From Sphingomonas sp. Leaf17 (GTDB taxonomy: Bacteria; Pseudomonadota; Alphaproteobacteria; Sphingomonadales; Sphingomonadaceae), in assembly GCF_001421505.1 (NCBI RefSeq), contig NZ_LMKL01000005.1, forward strand, positions 258,471 to 322,470: DNA of 64,000 bases. The letters are read 5' to 3'. A model generated the notes under the pieces. The model ran no database searches and was not told the origin of the DNA. It saw only the letters and a program-made list of their open reading frames with translations. This document shows positions 49,279 through 56,655 of this stretch, one piece after another. The translations under genes and the position numbers were made by a program. The first letter of the stretch is position 1; each line of letters starts with the position of its first letter.

Positions 49279-49944
49279 TCAGAAGGTGAAGCTGCGGGGC
49301 AGCGCAAAGCCGGGAAGGCCGACGCAATCGACATCGGCGAACGGCGTCAGCGCGAAGCCGCCCGCCGTCCGCGTACCCTGTGCCAGCCGCGTGATGCCGC
49401 GATCGACCAGACCGGTCAGCACGCGGCCGCCGACCGCCACCTGGGCGACCAGCGCGTCGGGCAGATGCTCGACCGCGCCGTCGACCAGCAATAGGTCATA
49501 GGGTGCGTCGGCGGCGTGACCCGCCTCCAGCGCGCCCTCAACGACCGTGACGTTGGCATAACCCGCCAGCGCCTCGCGGGCGTGCGCCGCCAGCGCCGCG
49601 TCGCTTTCGACCGCGACGACGCGCGCCACCAGGCCGGACAGCAAGGCAGCGGTATAGCCACCCGCCGCCCCGATCAGCAGCACCCGGTCGGTGCCGGTCA
49701 GATACGCCTCGGTCAGCAGCTTGCCGGTCGCCATCGGGACATTGGCATGGCGACCATTGCCGATCGGCAGGGCGGTGTCGCGATAGGCGATCGCCGCCGC
49801 CTCACCCGGCACGAACCGCTCGCGCGGGACGGTCGCCATCGCCGCGACGACGCGCGGATCGTTGACCGCCGTCGTCCGCAACTGGCTCGCCACCATCGCG
49901 TGACGCATCGTGTCGAAACCGGTCTGTGCGCTCGTCATCGTCAT
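49279..49944 (-). CDS. pcm: Protein-L-isoaspartate O-methyltransferase family protein
   Basis: S-adenosylmethionine-dependent methyltransferase of 221 residues that would repair isoaspartyl residues. Family blocks: MVASQLRTTAVNDPRVVAAMATVPRERFVP, AYRDTALPIGNGRHANVPMATGKLLTEA, SAM loop VLLIGAAGGYTAALLSGLVARVVAVE, and DLLLVDGAVEHLPDALVAQV. The SAM motif GAAGGY deviates slightly from GtGsGY of E. coli Pcm. This smaller alphaproteobacterial variant is regularly placed next to tolC. Its own promoter must lie in the ~190-base gap before the tRNA-Cys. Confidence 0.88.
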   Translation of the reverse strand: MTMTSAQTGFDTMRHAMVASQLRTTAVNDPRVVAAMATVPRERFVPGEAAAIAYRDTALPIGNGRHANVPMATGKLLTEAYLTGTDRVLLIGAAGGYTAALLSGLVARVVAVESDAALAAHAREALAGYANVTVVEGALEAGHAADAPYDLLLVDGAVEHLPDALVAQVAVGGRVLTGLVDRGITRLAQGTRTAGGFALTPFADVDCVGLPGFALPRSFTF

Positions 49945-50085
49945 AGCCTCGCCTCTGTGCCACGGCTGTCTTAGCCGCACAATACACTAAATCACTGTCG
50001 CGCTTGTATCGCGCGCGCGGCATCAGGCCAAGCCCGACGGAGGGGCGCACAGGCCGACCGGACGCACTATTCGCAAGACATGTGG

Positions 50086-50114
50086 TTGACATGCCACGTC
50101 CCCCACGGCATCAG
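50086..50114 (+). promoter_or_regulatory. Possible tRNA-Cys promoter
   Basis: TTGACA at 50086-50091 is a perfect -35 hexamer. At 17 bases' spacing comes CATCAG (50109-50114), a poor -10. The predicted start of transcription would be about 15 bases before the tRNA. Position supports it, the -10 does not. Confidence 0.4.
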
Positions 50115-50135
50115 CCGCCGCCTGCAACGCGTTGA

Positions 50136-50209
50136 GGCCCGATGGCGGAGTGGTGACGTAGAGGACTGCAAATCCTCGCACCCGGGTTCGATTCCCGGTC
50201 GGGCCTCCA
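50136..50209 (+). tRNA. tRNA-Cys (anticodon GCA)
   Basis: 74-base cloverleaf. Acceptor GGCCCGA pairs with TCGGGCC, discriminator T73 is as required for cysteine tRNA, anticodon loop CTGCAAA holds anticodon GCA between stem GAGGA/TCCTC, the T-arm has GGTTCGATTCC, and CCA is encoded. It decodes UGU and UGC. It is convergent with the Lrp-type gene, which ends only three bases further on; there is no visible terminator between them. Confidence 0.97.
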
Positions 50210-50212
50210 ATT

Positions 50213-50677
50213 CTACAGCGGCAGCGCGGTCGTGGACTTGATCTCCTGCATCGCAAACGACGACGACACGTCGTGCAGGTCCGCGACCTTGGTCAGCTTG
50301 CGATAGATGCGGTCGTAATCGGCGATGTCGCGCGCGACGATCTTCAGCAGATAGTCGATTTCGCCGCTCATGCGATAAAACTCCACCACCTCGGGTATCG
50401 CCGATACGCCGGCCGAAAAATCGTCAAGCCACGCATCGCTGTGCCGCGCGGTCTTGATCGCCACGATCACCGTCACCCCCAGCCCCAGCCGGTCGCGGCT
50501 CAGGATCGCCACCCGGCGCTCGATCACGCCGTCACGCTCCAGCCGCTTGATCCGTTTCCAGCACGGCGTCGTCGACAGCCCGACCGCCTCGGCAATGTCC
50601 GCGACCGACCGATTCGCGTCGACCTGCAACATGGCGAGGATGCGCCGATCGACGGGATCGAGAACAATATTCTCCAT
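50213..50677 (-). CDS. Lrp/AsnC-family transcriptional regulator
   Basis: Feast/famine regulator of 154 residues. N-terminal helix-turn-helix (LDPVDRRILAMLQVDANRSVADIAEAVGLSTTPCWKRIKRLERDGVIERRVAIL, residues ~6-60) and C-terminal RAM ligand-binding domain (VTVIVAIKTARHSDAWLDDFSAGVSAIPEVVEFYRMSGEIDYLLKIVARDI). It is closest to the Lrp type (TPCWKRI). It diverges from the small DUF6356 gene with about 110 bases between them, so it may control that gene and itself. Its effector amino acid is unknown. Confidence 0.93.
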   Translation of the reverse strand: MENIVLDPVDRRILAMLQVDANRSVADIAEAVGLSTTPCWKRIKRLERDGVIERRVAILSRDRLGLGVTVIVAIKTARHSDAWLDDFSAGVSAIPEVVEFYRMSGEIDYLLKIVARDIADYDRIYRKLTKVADLHDVSSSFAMQEIKSTTALPL

Positions 50678-50790
50678 ATGCACGCTCCGGCAGCAACAAC
50701 TGCCTCCTTCATGCCGCCGGCCTGCAAAACTTGGAACCAATTTCTTGGGCAGGCCAGCTATGATCGTGTCGTCGCAATGAAGGACCGATA

Positions 50791-51042
50791 ATGATCGAGC
50801 GGTATTTTCTGGCCCATCCCCGCACCGTCGACGAGGGCTATGTCGCGCATATGGGCCATTCACTGTTCTTCGCGCGGCACCTGCTGACCGCCGGCTGCGC
50901 CGCGCTGGTCCACGCCTTCGTGCCCGCGCTGTTCGAGCGGACCGGCAGCACGCGAATCGTCATGCTGCACGACCGGATGGTGACCAATCGCCGCCGGATC
51001 GCTGCCAATGAAGCGCCGGCCGGCCTGACCTGGGTTATCTGA
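50791..51042 (+). CDS. DUF6356 family protein
   Basis: Small membrane protein of 83 residues. It begins MIERYFLAHPRTVDEGYVAHMGHSLFFARHLLTAGCAALVHAFVPALFERTGS, the pattern of DUF6356: FLAHP..V.E.Y..H, a hydrophobic helix, and VHAFVPALF-RTGS. Function unknown; sphingomonads carry one copy as a rule, to my recollection. It is divergent from the Lrp-type regulator and convergent with the MutT gene, with a 22-base gap. Confidence 0.8.
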   Translation: MIERYFLAHPRTVDEGYVAHMGHSLFFARHLLTAGCAALVHAFVPALFERTGSTRIVMLHDRMVTNRRRIAANEAPAGLTWVI

Positions 51043-51064
51043 CGGCGCGATCGCGCGGCAGGAT

Positions 51065-51475
51065 TTAGTCCAGCAACCGCACCAAAGCCTCGACCAGCGG
51101 CACATCGGCCGGCGGCATCGGCAGGTGGTGCAATGCCTCGGGCCGCTCCCATCGCAGCGCGCTGGCCTCCAGCGGCTGCGGCACCCCCTGCCACCCATCG
51201 ACGCGGTACAGCAGCAGGACCAGGTGACGCGCGCCGAGTCCGTGGCTGGCAAAGGCGATCGGCCGCAGATCCCCGATCGCCACGACGATGCCCAGTTCCT
51301 CGGCCAGTTCGCGGACCAGAGCCGCCTCCGGCGTCTCGCCCGGCTCGATCTTCCCGCCCGGAAATTCCCAAAGACCGCCCAATGATTTGCCCGCCGGCCG
51401 CTGTTGCACCAGCACCCGGCCACCCGCATCGTTCAGCGCGGCGGCGACAACCGGCAACAGGTACGGAATCGACAT
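51065..51475 (-). CDS. mutT: MutT-type Nudix (deoxy)nucleoside triphosphate pyrophosphohydrolase
   Basis: Nudix protein of 136 residues that would hydrolyse oxidised or non-canonical nucleoside triphosphates (8-oxo-dGTP). It has the start LPVVAAALNDAGGRVLVQQRPAGKSLGGLWEFPGGKIE and a complete Nudix box, GGKIEPGETPEAALVRELAEELGI, then IVVAIGDLRPIAFASHG. Length and the KSLGGLWEFPGGK block match MutT (about 130 residues). The ATG at 51475 is the start by family; an ATG 11 codons earlier also exists. Divergent from the Flp pilin gene. Confidence 0.9.
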   Translation of the reverse strand: MSIPYLLPVVAAALNDAGGRVLVQQRPAGKSLGGLWEFPGGKIEPGETPEAALVRELAEELGIVVAIGDLRPIAFASHGLGARHLVLLLYRVDGWQGVPQPLEASALRWERPEALHHLPMPPADVPLVEALVRLLD

Positions 51476-51527
51476 TCGGCAGCGGCCCTTTGATGGTTCG
51501 TTAAGCAATACGGGTTAAACCAGCCTC

Positions 51528-51728
51528 ATGAAGTCGCGGCTGCTCCCCTCGCGCGCCGTACAGCGCCTTGTCCGCTTTGCCCGCGATCGCCGGGCCGCGA
51601 CCGCGATCGAATATGGCCTCATCGTCAGTCTGGTCGTGATCGCGATGATCGGTGCCTTCACGCAGGTTGCCGACGTCACCACCGCGCTGTGGGGCAACAT
51701 CAGCACCAAGGTGTCGAAGACGAACTGA
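51528..51728 (+). CDS. Flp-family type IVb pilin, first copy
   Basis: Protein of 66 residues. A basic leader of about 23 residues (SRLLPSRAVQRLVRFARDRRA) precedes A-T-A-I-E-Y-G-L, the start of mature Flp pilins, and a hydrophobic helix (IVSLVVIAMIGAFTQVADV). The prepilin peptidase cleaves after Gly in most Flp pilins; here the -1 residue is Ala. Glu5 and Tyr6 are kept. It may be a processed minor pilin. Upstream, TTAA occurs twice (51501 and 51515). A second pilin follows 130 bases later. Confidence 0.85.
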   Translation: MKSRLLPSRAVQRLVRFARDRRAATAIEYGLIVSLVVIAMIGAFTQVADVTTALWGNISTKVSKTN

Positions 51729-51758
51729 TCGACGGCGCTTCGACATTGTTCCCGGCTC

Positions 51759-51773
51759 TTAAACATTTCTCAA
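51759..51773. promoter_or_regulatory. CtrA-like site TTAA-N7-TCAA between pilin genes
   Basis: TTAA (51759-51762), seven bases, TCAA (51770-51773): one mismatch from TTAA-N7-TTAA, about 85 bases before the second Flp pilin. In Caulobacter the flp-type pilA promoter is a known CtrA target, which supports the reading, but single-mismatch sites are expected by chance at about this frequency. Confidence 0.35.
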
Positions 51774-51858
51774 TGTCCACCGTCTACCTCCAGTTGCGTC
51801 GACCCGGTCATGCCGGTTCGACCGGGTGACTGAAGCTTTTGCAACCATGGAGACCGGT

Positions 51859-52026
51859 ATGAAGACGATCCGCAAGTTTTTCGGCGACAAGAAGGGCGCA
51901 ACCGCAATCGAGTACGGCCTGATCGCCGCGCTGATCGCCGTTGCCGCCATTGCCGCCATGCAGGGCCTGGGCAACCAGCTGACCAAGACGTTCAACAACG
52001 TCTCGACGAACATGAAGGCTGGCTGA
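51859..52026 (+). CDS. Flp-family type IVb pilin, second copy
   Basis: Major-pilin-like protein of 55 residues. Leader KTIRKFFGDKKG ends with the canonical Gly, followed by A-T-A-I-E-Y-G-L with Glu5 and Tyr6, and a hydrophobic helix (IAALIAVAAIAAMQGLGNQL). It is the better match to classic Flp major pilins of the two. The ATG at 51859 follows GGAG by six bases; an ATG 11 codons upstream is in frame but too far from the leader. Terminated by a strong hairpin. Assembly genes are not in the window. Confidence 0.9.
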   Translation: MKTIRKFFGDKKGATAIEYGLIAALIAVAAIAAMQGLGNQLTKTFNNVSTNMKAG

Positions 52027-52050
52027 GTTTTTCTGCTCGGACAACGGAAC

Positions 52051-52082
52051 GGGGCGGCAAACCAGGTTTGCCGCCCCTTTTC
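52051..52082 (+). terminator. Intrinsic terminator of the pilin genes
   Basis: GGGGCGGCAAAC and GTTTGCCGCCCC form a 12-bp stem with a tiny loop, followed by TTTT. It lies 25 bases beyond the second pilin stop and about 25 bases before the end of the convergent accA gene. The match is clean and the stem very stable. Confidence 0.92.
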
Positions 52083-52105
52083 GTATTGGCCGATGACGCG
52101 ACGGC

Positions 52106-53053
52106 CTAAAGCCGCCCCATCGCCAGAAACTTCTCGCGCCGCTCGCGCCGCAGCGCCTTGGGGTCCAGCGCGACCAGACTTCCCAGCGCCCCCTCGATCG
52201 CATCGCCCAGCGAACTGATCGCCACGCCTGGGTCACGATGCGCGCCACCGACCGGTTCGGGCACGATGGTGTCGATGACACCGAACGTTTTCAGATCCTG
52301 CGCGGTCACCCGCATCGCCTCGGCCGCATCGGGCGCCTTGTCCGACGTGCGCCACAGGATCGACGCGCACCCCTCGGGCGAAATCACCGAATAGACCGCG
52401 TGCTCGAACATCAGCACCCGGTTGCCCGCGGCCAGCGCCACCGCGCCACCCGATCCGCCCTCGCCGACGATCACCGACACGACCGGCACGTCGGCCTCAA
52501 GACAGGCAGCCGTCGACCGGGCGATCGCCTCGGCCTGGCCGCGCTCCTCGGCCTGGATACCGGGGAACGCACCCGACGTGTCGACCAGTGTCACGATCGG
52601 CAGGCCGAACCGCGCCGCCAGCTCGACCAGCCGGATCGCCTTGCGATATCCCTCGGGCTTGCCCATGCCGAAATTGTGGCGCAGCCGGCTGGCGGTGTCG
52701 TTGCCCTTTTCATGGCCGATCACCATCACCCGCCGTCCGCGGAACATCGCGAAGCCGCCGATGATCGCCTGATCGTCGGCAAAGGCGCGGTCGCCGGCGA
52801 GCGGCACGAACTCGTCGAACAGGCCGGCGACATAATCCTTGAAATGCGGGCGTTCGGGGTGGCGCGCGACCTGTGTCTTCTGCCACGGCGTCAGCCGGGC
52901 GAAGGTATCGCGCAACAGCTTGTCGGACTTGGCCTGCAACCGGCCGATCTCCGCGTCGATATCGACCGTGCCATCGGCCGCCGTCGTGCGCAGTTCGTCG
53001 ATCCGGCCCTGAAGCTCGGCGATCGGTTTCTCGAAGTCGAGGAAGCTTGCCAT
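52106..53053 (-). CDS. accA: Acetyl-CoA carboxylase carboxyltransferase subunit alpha
   Basis: Alpha half of the carboxyltransferase of fatty-acid synthesis (with AccD, not in the window); 315 residues. Conserved blocks are [19 protein letters not shown] (N-terminal coiled coil), [85 protein letters not shown] and [16 protein letters not shown]. The start is set at the second of two tandem ATGs (53056/53053), which has better spacing to AAAGAG; either is possible. It is downstream of xerD on the same strand. Confidence 0.96.
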   Translation of the reverse strand: MASFLDFEKPIAELQGRIDELRTTAADGTVDIDAEIGRLQAKSDKLLRDTFARLTPWQKTQVARHPERPHFKDYVAGLFDEFVPLAGDRAFADDQAIIGGFAMFRGRRVMVIGHEKGNDTASRLRHNFGMGKPEGYRKAIRLVELAARFGLPIVTLVDTSGAFPGIQAEERGQAEAIARSTAACLEADVPVVSVIVGEGGSGGAVALAAGNRVLMFEHAVYSVISPEGCASILWRTSDKAPDAAEAMRVTAQDLKTFGVIDTIVPEPVGGAHRDPGVAISSLGDAIEGALGSLVALDPKALRRERREKFLAMGRL

Positions 53054-53147
53054 CATCTCTTTCGTCTTGGGGTAGCCGCTCGCGCCCTTCTATCGACGCC
53101 CCGCGGAAAGGCCAGCCCCGCGAGGGTCGACCACAAAGCGCGGCGCG

Positions 53148-54089
53148 TTAGGCCGGCGGCCGGCGCGCGTCAATCTCGGCCAGCGGATGACGCATATTGA
53201 CCAGCTCGACCAGCCGCCCGGCATCGACATGGGTGTAGATCTCGGTCGTCGCGATATCGGCATGGCCCAGCATCATCTGCAACGCGCGCAGGTCCGCGCC
53301 GCCTTCCAGCAGATGCGTCGCGAACGCATGGCGCAGGACGTGCGGGCTGACCCGGTCGGGCGGGATGCCGGCATCGGCGGCCAGCGCCTTGACCAGCTGA
53401 TACAGGCGGATGCGCGACAGATGCCCCTTTCCCCCCTGCTCCCTGCCGGACGGGAACAGCCACGCGCGATCGGCCGGCACATGCACCCGCCACGCCGCCA
53501 CCGCCATCCGCGCCCGGTCGGAAATCGGCACCAGCCGCTCGCGCCCGCCCTTGCCCTTCAGGATCAGGAACGGCCGGTCCGCCGCCAGCGCCGCGCGCGG
53601 CAGTCCGACGAGTTCGCTGGCGCGCAGGCCCGACCCGTACAGCAGCTCGACCAGCGCCGACAGACGCAGGTCGGCCGGGGCGACCGGCTTGGCCGCGACC
53701 CGCTCGGCGATGCGGGCGAACAGCCGGTCGACATCGCCGTGCGACAGGATTTTCGGCAGGGGTCGCCGGATACCCGGACGTGGCAGCGCCTGCCCCACAT
53801 CGTCGGTACGGTAGCCGTCATCCACCAGAAAGCCGTAGAACCGCCGGAGCGCCGCCGCCTTGCGCGACACGGTCGAGCGCGCCAGCGCAGACCAGCCCCC
53901 GGCCAGCCGCTGAACGCCGTCGGTATCGGCCACCGCCAGCGCGCCGCCGGCCGCAACCGATGCCAGCATCAGGTCGCTGCGATACGCTGCGATGGTGTTG
54001 GCCGCCGCGCCCGCCTCCGCCGCCAGCATGTCGAGAAACCGGTCGATCAGCACGCGGTCGCTCGGCACGCCGTCGGTGGGAGGTGTCAC
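53148..54089 (-). CDS. xerD: Tyrosine recombinase XerD
   Basis: Site-specific recombinase that, with XerC, resolves chromosome dimers at dif; 313 residues. N-terminal SAM-like DNA-binding domain (DRFLDMLAAEAGAAANTIAAYRSDL) and C-terminal catalytic domain with the six-residue catalytic set: Arg in GSGLRASELVGL, Lys in LKGKGGRERLVP, HxxR in PHVLRHAFATHLLEGGADLR, His in LGHADIATTEIYTHV and nucleophile Tyr in IYTHV. It uses a GTG start overlapping the stop of the preceding 602-residue gene. Gene order away from any mobile element argues for the housekeeping XerD rather than an integrase. Confidence 0.93.
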   Translation of the reverse strand: MTPPTDGVPSDRVLIDRFLDMLAAEAGAAANTIAAYRSDLMLASVAAGGALAVADTDGVQRLAGGWSALARSTVSRKAAALRRFYGFLVDDGYRTDDVGQALPRPGIRRPLPKILSHGDVDRLFARIAERVAAKPVAPADLRLSALVELLYGSGLRASELVGLPRAALAADRPFLILKGKGGRERLVPISDRARMAVAAWRVHVPADRAWLFPSGREQGGKGHLSRIRLYQLVKALAADAGIPPDRVSPHVLRHAFATHLLEGGADLRALQMMLGHADIATTEIYTHVDAGRLVELVNMRHPLAEIDARRPPA

Positions 54090-55894
54090 GCCCGCGCGAT
54101 CGCCTCGGCCGCGATCATCCGCGCCTCGCCCTCCAGCCCGACCATCCGCAGCGCGGCGACGATCCGGTACAGCGACGCCGGCGGCACCCCACGCCAGTCA
54201 CGCGCCTGCATGCCGACCGCCGCCAGCAAGGCGACCGTGCCCGGCTGCGAATCGCGCGCGGCCTGCGCTATGGCCCGCGTCCACGGCGTCTCGGTGCCGA
54301 TCTTCACGTCCAGCATCTCGGCCGCGCGCTGCATGTCGTCGGTCGACATCCGCCCGAGGCCGGCAAGGCCGGCGAACAGGAACTGCTGCTTCAGCGCGGC
54401 ATTGCCGGTGCCCGCATAGCCGGCGAGCTGGCGATACGACACGCGCTGCCGCAGGTCGGGATCGGCGAGCATCAGCATCGCCCAGCCATCGCCGCCTTCG
54501 CTGACCGACGATGCCCAGCGCGACGCTGTCCGGTCCAGCCCGGCCGACAGCATCGACGCGACCAGCCAGTCGGCATCGGCGCGATCACCTGCCGGCGGCA
54601 CCCGCACCGCCGCCCGCGCGGTCAGCACCAGCCGGGCATAGTCCGGCCGTCCCGTTCCCCAGAGCTGGCGGATCGCCGACAACCGCGCATCGACGTTCCG
54701 GTCGGTATAGGCGGTCCGCAGATCCTGCGCGACGCCACTGGCGACCGCGCTCGATTCGTCGTCGTCCGCCACCGCGCCGTACGCATCGACCAGCGCCGCG
54801 CTGGACAACACACCCTGCGCCGCCGCCGCTTCCGCCGATGCCAGCCGTTCGCCCAGCGCCACCGACGGCGACAGGGCGTACCAGTAGCGCGCCTGCCGCC
54901 CGACCGTGTCGAACAGCGCGGTCGGGATCGACACACCGGTCGCGGTCGCCAGGCCGAACCGCCAGACGTTCAGCGAATCGACGCCGTCCCACTCAATCGT
55001 TACCGCCTGCCCGCCCTGCGCGCCGGCCCCGACGACTTTCCGCGCGAGCAGCAGATCGATGCCGCTCGCCACCTTGCGCCGTCCCGCGGTCTTGATGAGC
55101 GCATTGGCGCGCGCCTGTTCACCCGCCAGCGCCGCGCACATCGCCTGCGCCATCGTCCAGGCCCGCTCGCCCGTCGCGCGCGCACCACCATCGGCCAGCG
55201 GACACAGACCCCCCGGATCACCCGTCGCCAGCAGCGCGTTCATCGCTACCTGATACAGTTTCGGCGTATAATTGCCCGTGTCGACACCCTGCACCACCGC
55301 CCGCGCGGATGATGATTCGCCCATCCGCAGCAGCAGCCACGCACGCTCGGCCGCGAAGTCCGCGCCGTTGACGTCGCCCGGTGTCGCCAGCCGCGCCACC
55401 AGCGCCCGTCGCAGCAGGATCGACGCCCAGCGCGACGGCAGCGGCGCATCGAGCCGCCGCATCAGCGTTTCCAGATATCGCCCGTCCGCCTCGCCGAAAG
55501 CGTCGCCCTCCAGCGCGCCCTCCCGCATACCCGCCGGACCGACGCGCGCCAGTGACCGCCGGGCAAAGGCCGGCAGCTCATATTCAGCCAGTGCCGCCGG
55601 ATCGACCGCCACGGGCGTCGGGGTGGCGGCCGGTGTCGGCGTGGCCCCGGGCATCGGCAGGGGCTGCACCACCGCCGTTCCCGCCGACGGCGCAGGGGTC
55701 ACCGGCGCTGTCGTGCCGGTCCGGGGCGATGGTGACGGCGCGGGGGCCGGTGTCGGTGTCGACGGATCGCCGAACCCGGGCGGCAGGATCGATTCCGGCC
55801 GGTCCTGCCCCAGCGCCGGCCAGCCGAGCGCCGCCGCCAGTAGCAGCGCGGTGCCGCCGCCGAGCGCGAGCCGCTTAGTTCGAGAGGTTCGCAA
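54086..55894 (-). CDS. Exported helical-repeat protein, unknown function
   Basis: Protein of 602 residues I do not recognise. It has a signal peptide (RLALGGGTALLLAAALGWPALGQ), then a disordered Pro/Thr/Ser/Ala-rich tract to about residue 95 (PAPAPSPSPRTGTTAPVTP), then about 500 residues that read as tandem amphipathic alpha-helices (SRWASILLRRALVARL, RAWLLLRMGESSSARAVVQG, KLYQVAMNALLATGDPG, WTRAIAQAARDSQPGTVALLAAVGMQA), suggesting a solenoid of TPR/HEAT kind in the periplasm. It lies between a 45-residue membrane protein and xerD in overlapping frames. An envelope-assembly role is a guess from location. Confidence 0.72.
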   Translation of the reverse strand: MRTSRTKRLALGGGTALLLAAALGWPALGQDRPESILPPGFGDPSTPTPAPAPSPSPRTGTTAPVTPAPSAGTAVVQPLPMPGATPTPAATPTPVAVDPAALAEYELPAFARRSLARVGPAGMREGALEGDAFGEADGRYLETLMRRLDAPLPSRWASILLRRALVARLATPGDVNGADFAAERAWLLLRMGESSSARAVVQGVDTGNYTPKLYQVAMNALLATGDPGGLCPLADGGARATGERAWTMAQAMCAALAGEQARANALIKTAGRRKVASGIDLLLARKVVGAGAQGGQAVTIEWDGVDSLNVWRFGLATATGVSIPTALFDTVGRQARYWYALSPSVALGERLASAEAAAAQGVLSSAALVDAYGAVADDDESSAVASGVAQDLRTAYTDRNVDARLSAIRQLWGTGRPDYARLVLTARAAVRVPPAGDRADADWLVASMLSAGLDRTASRWASSVSEGGDGWAMLMLADPDLRQRVSYRQLAGYAGTGNAALKQQFLFAGLAGLGRMSTDDMQRAAEMLDVKIGTETPWTRAIAQAARDSQPGTVALLAAVGMQARDWRGVPPASLYRIVAALRMVGLEGEARMIAAEAIARA

Positions 55895-56012
55895 GCGGCA
55901 CGACCTTCTCGACCTGGGTCTGCGGTTGCTCGGTCGCGCGCCCGGCGAGCAGGAACAGCCCCCCGACGACCACGACCAGAATGACGATGAGCGATACGGT
56001 CAGGCGGGACAT
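55875..56012 (-). CDS. 45-residue membrane protein, unknown
   Basis: Short protein MSRLTVSLIVILVVVVGGLFLLAGRATEQPQTQVEKVVPLANLSN: one strong transmembrane helix of about 20 residues, then a short hydrophilic tail. Its 3' end overlaps the start of the 602-residue exported protein by 20 bases, so the two are translationally coupled, and the tail's PLANLSN would face the periplasm if the N-terminus is cytosolic. It is divergent from aroK. No family recognised; the overlap and clean coding pattern support it as a gene. Confidence 0.65.
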   Translation of the reverse strand: MSRLTVSLIVILVVVVGGLFLLAGRATEQPQTQVEKVVPLANLSN

Positions 56013-56100
56013 GCGACAAAACCCTGTACGAAAAACGAATACGCGTTTGCGCGCCGAACCTTTTGCCGTCGCGCGCCGTCGCTGTATAGCCCGCCACGCG

Positions 56101-56655
56101 ATGATGCAAAGCCACACCCTTCCCGCGGCGATAACGCCTGAGACATGGACCGGCCGGCCGATCGTGCTCGTCGGGTTGATGGGTGTCGGCAAATCGACCG
56201 TGGGCCGTCGCCTGGCCGCGCGACTGAAACTGCCGTTCGCCGATGCCGATCACGAGATCGAGGCGGCGGCCGGCATGCCGATCACCGAAATCTTCGCGAC
56301 CTATGGCGAGGCGTATTTCCGCGACGGCGAACGCCGCGTCATCGCCCGGCTGATCGACGGCACGCCCAAGGTCATCGCCACTGGCGGCGGCGCGTTCATC
56401 AACGACGACACCCGCGCGCTGATTCTTGCCGACGCGGTATCCGTCTGGCTGCGCGCGCATCCCGACATTCTGGTCGAGCGGGTCCGCCGCCGCGACAACC
56501 GCCCGCTGTTGCAGGGGCGCGACGCGGGCGCGGTCCTGCGCGAACTCGCCCGCGTCCGCGATCCCGTCTACGCGCTGGCGCAACATCATGTGACGAGCCG
56601 CAAAGGCCCGCACGACCTCACCGTCTCCTCGATCCTGGAAGCCATCGGCCGATGA
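56101..56655 (+). CDS. aroK: Shikimate kinase
   Basis: Phosphorylates shikimate in aromatic amino-acid synthesis; 184 residues. P-loop VLVGLMGVGKSTVGRRLA near residue 25, DADHEIEAAAGMPITEIFATYGEAYFRDGERRV (shikimate-binding DxD and E), ATGGGAF and the lid RRRDNRPLL. The start is one of the tandem ATGs at 56101/56104; the frame continues upstream without family character. The stop overlaps the aroB start (ATGA). aroK-aroB is a common pair. It diverges from the 45-residue gene with about 90 bases between them. Confidence 0.95.
   Translation: MMQSHTLPAAITPETWTGRPIVLVGLMGVGKSTVGRRLAARLKLPFADADHEIEAAAGMPITEIFATYGEAYFRDGERRVIARLIDGTPKVIATGGGAFINDDTRALILADAVSVWLRAHPDILVERVRRRDNRPLLQGRDAGAVLRELARVRDPVYALAQHHVTSRKGPHDLTVSSILEAIGR

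Noticed and set aside
46544..49501. Open frame of nearly 1000 codons on the plus strand across valS, popZ and tolC
   Set aside because: It crosses three well-supported minus-strand genes and two intergenic gaps and has no recognisable domain; a G+C artefact.
53148..54089. XerD as the integrase of an integrated element
   Set aside because: The neighbouring genes are accA and a syntenic exported protein; no att-like direct repeats, tRNA target or cargo genes are visible, and the sequence is of housekeeping XerD type.
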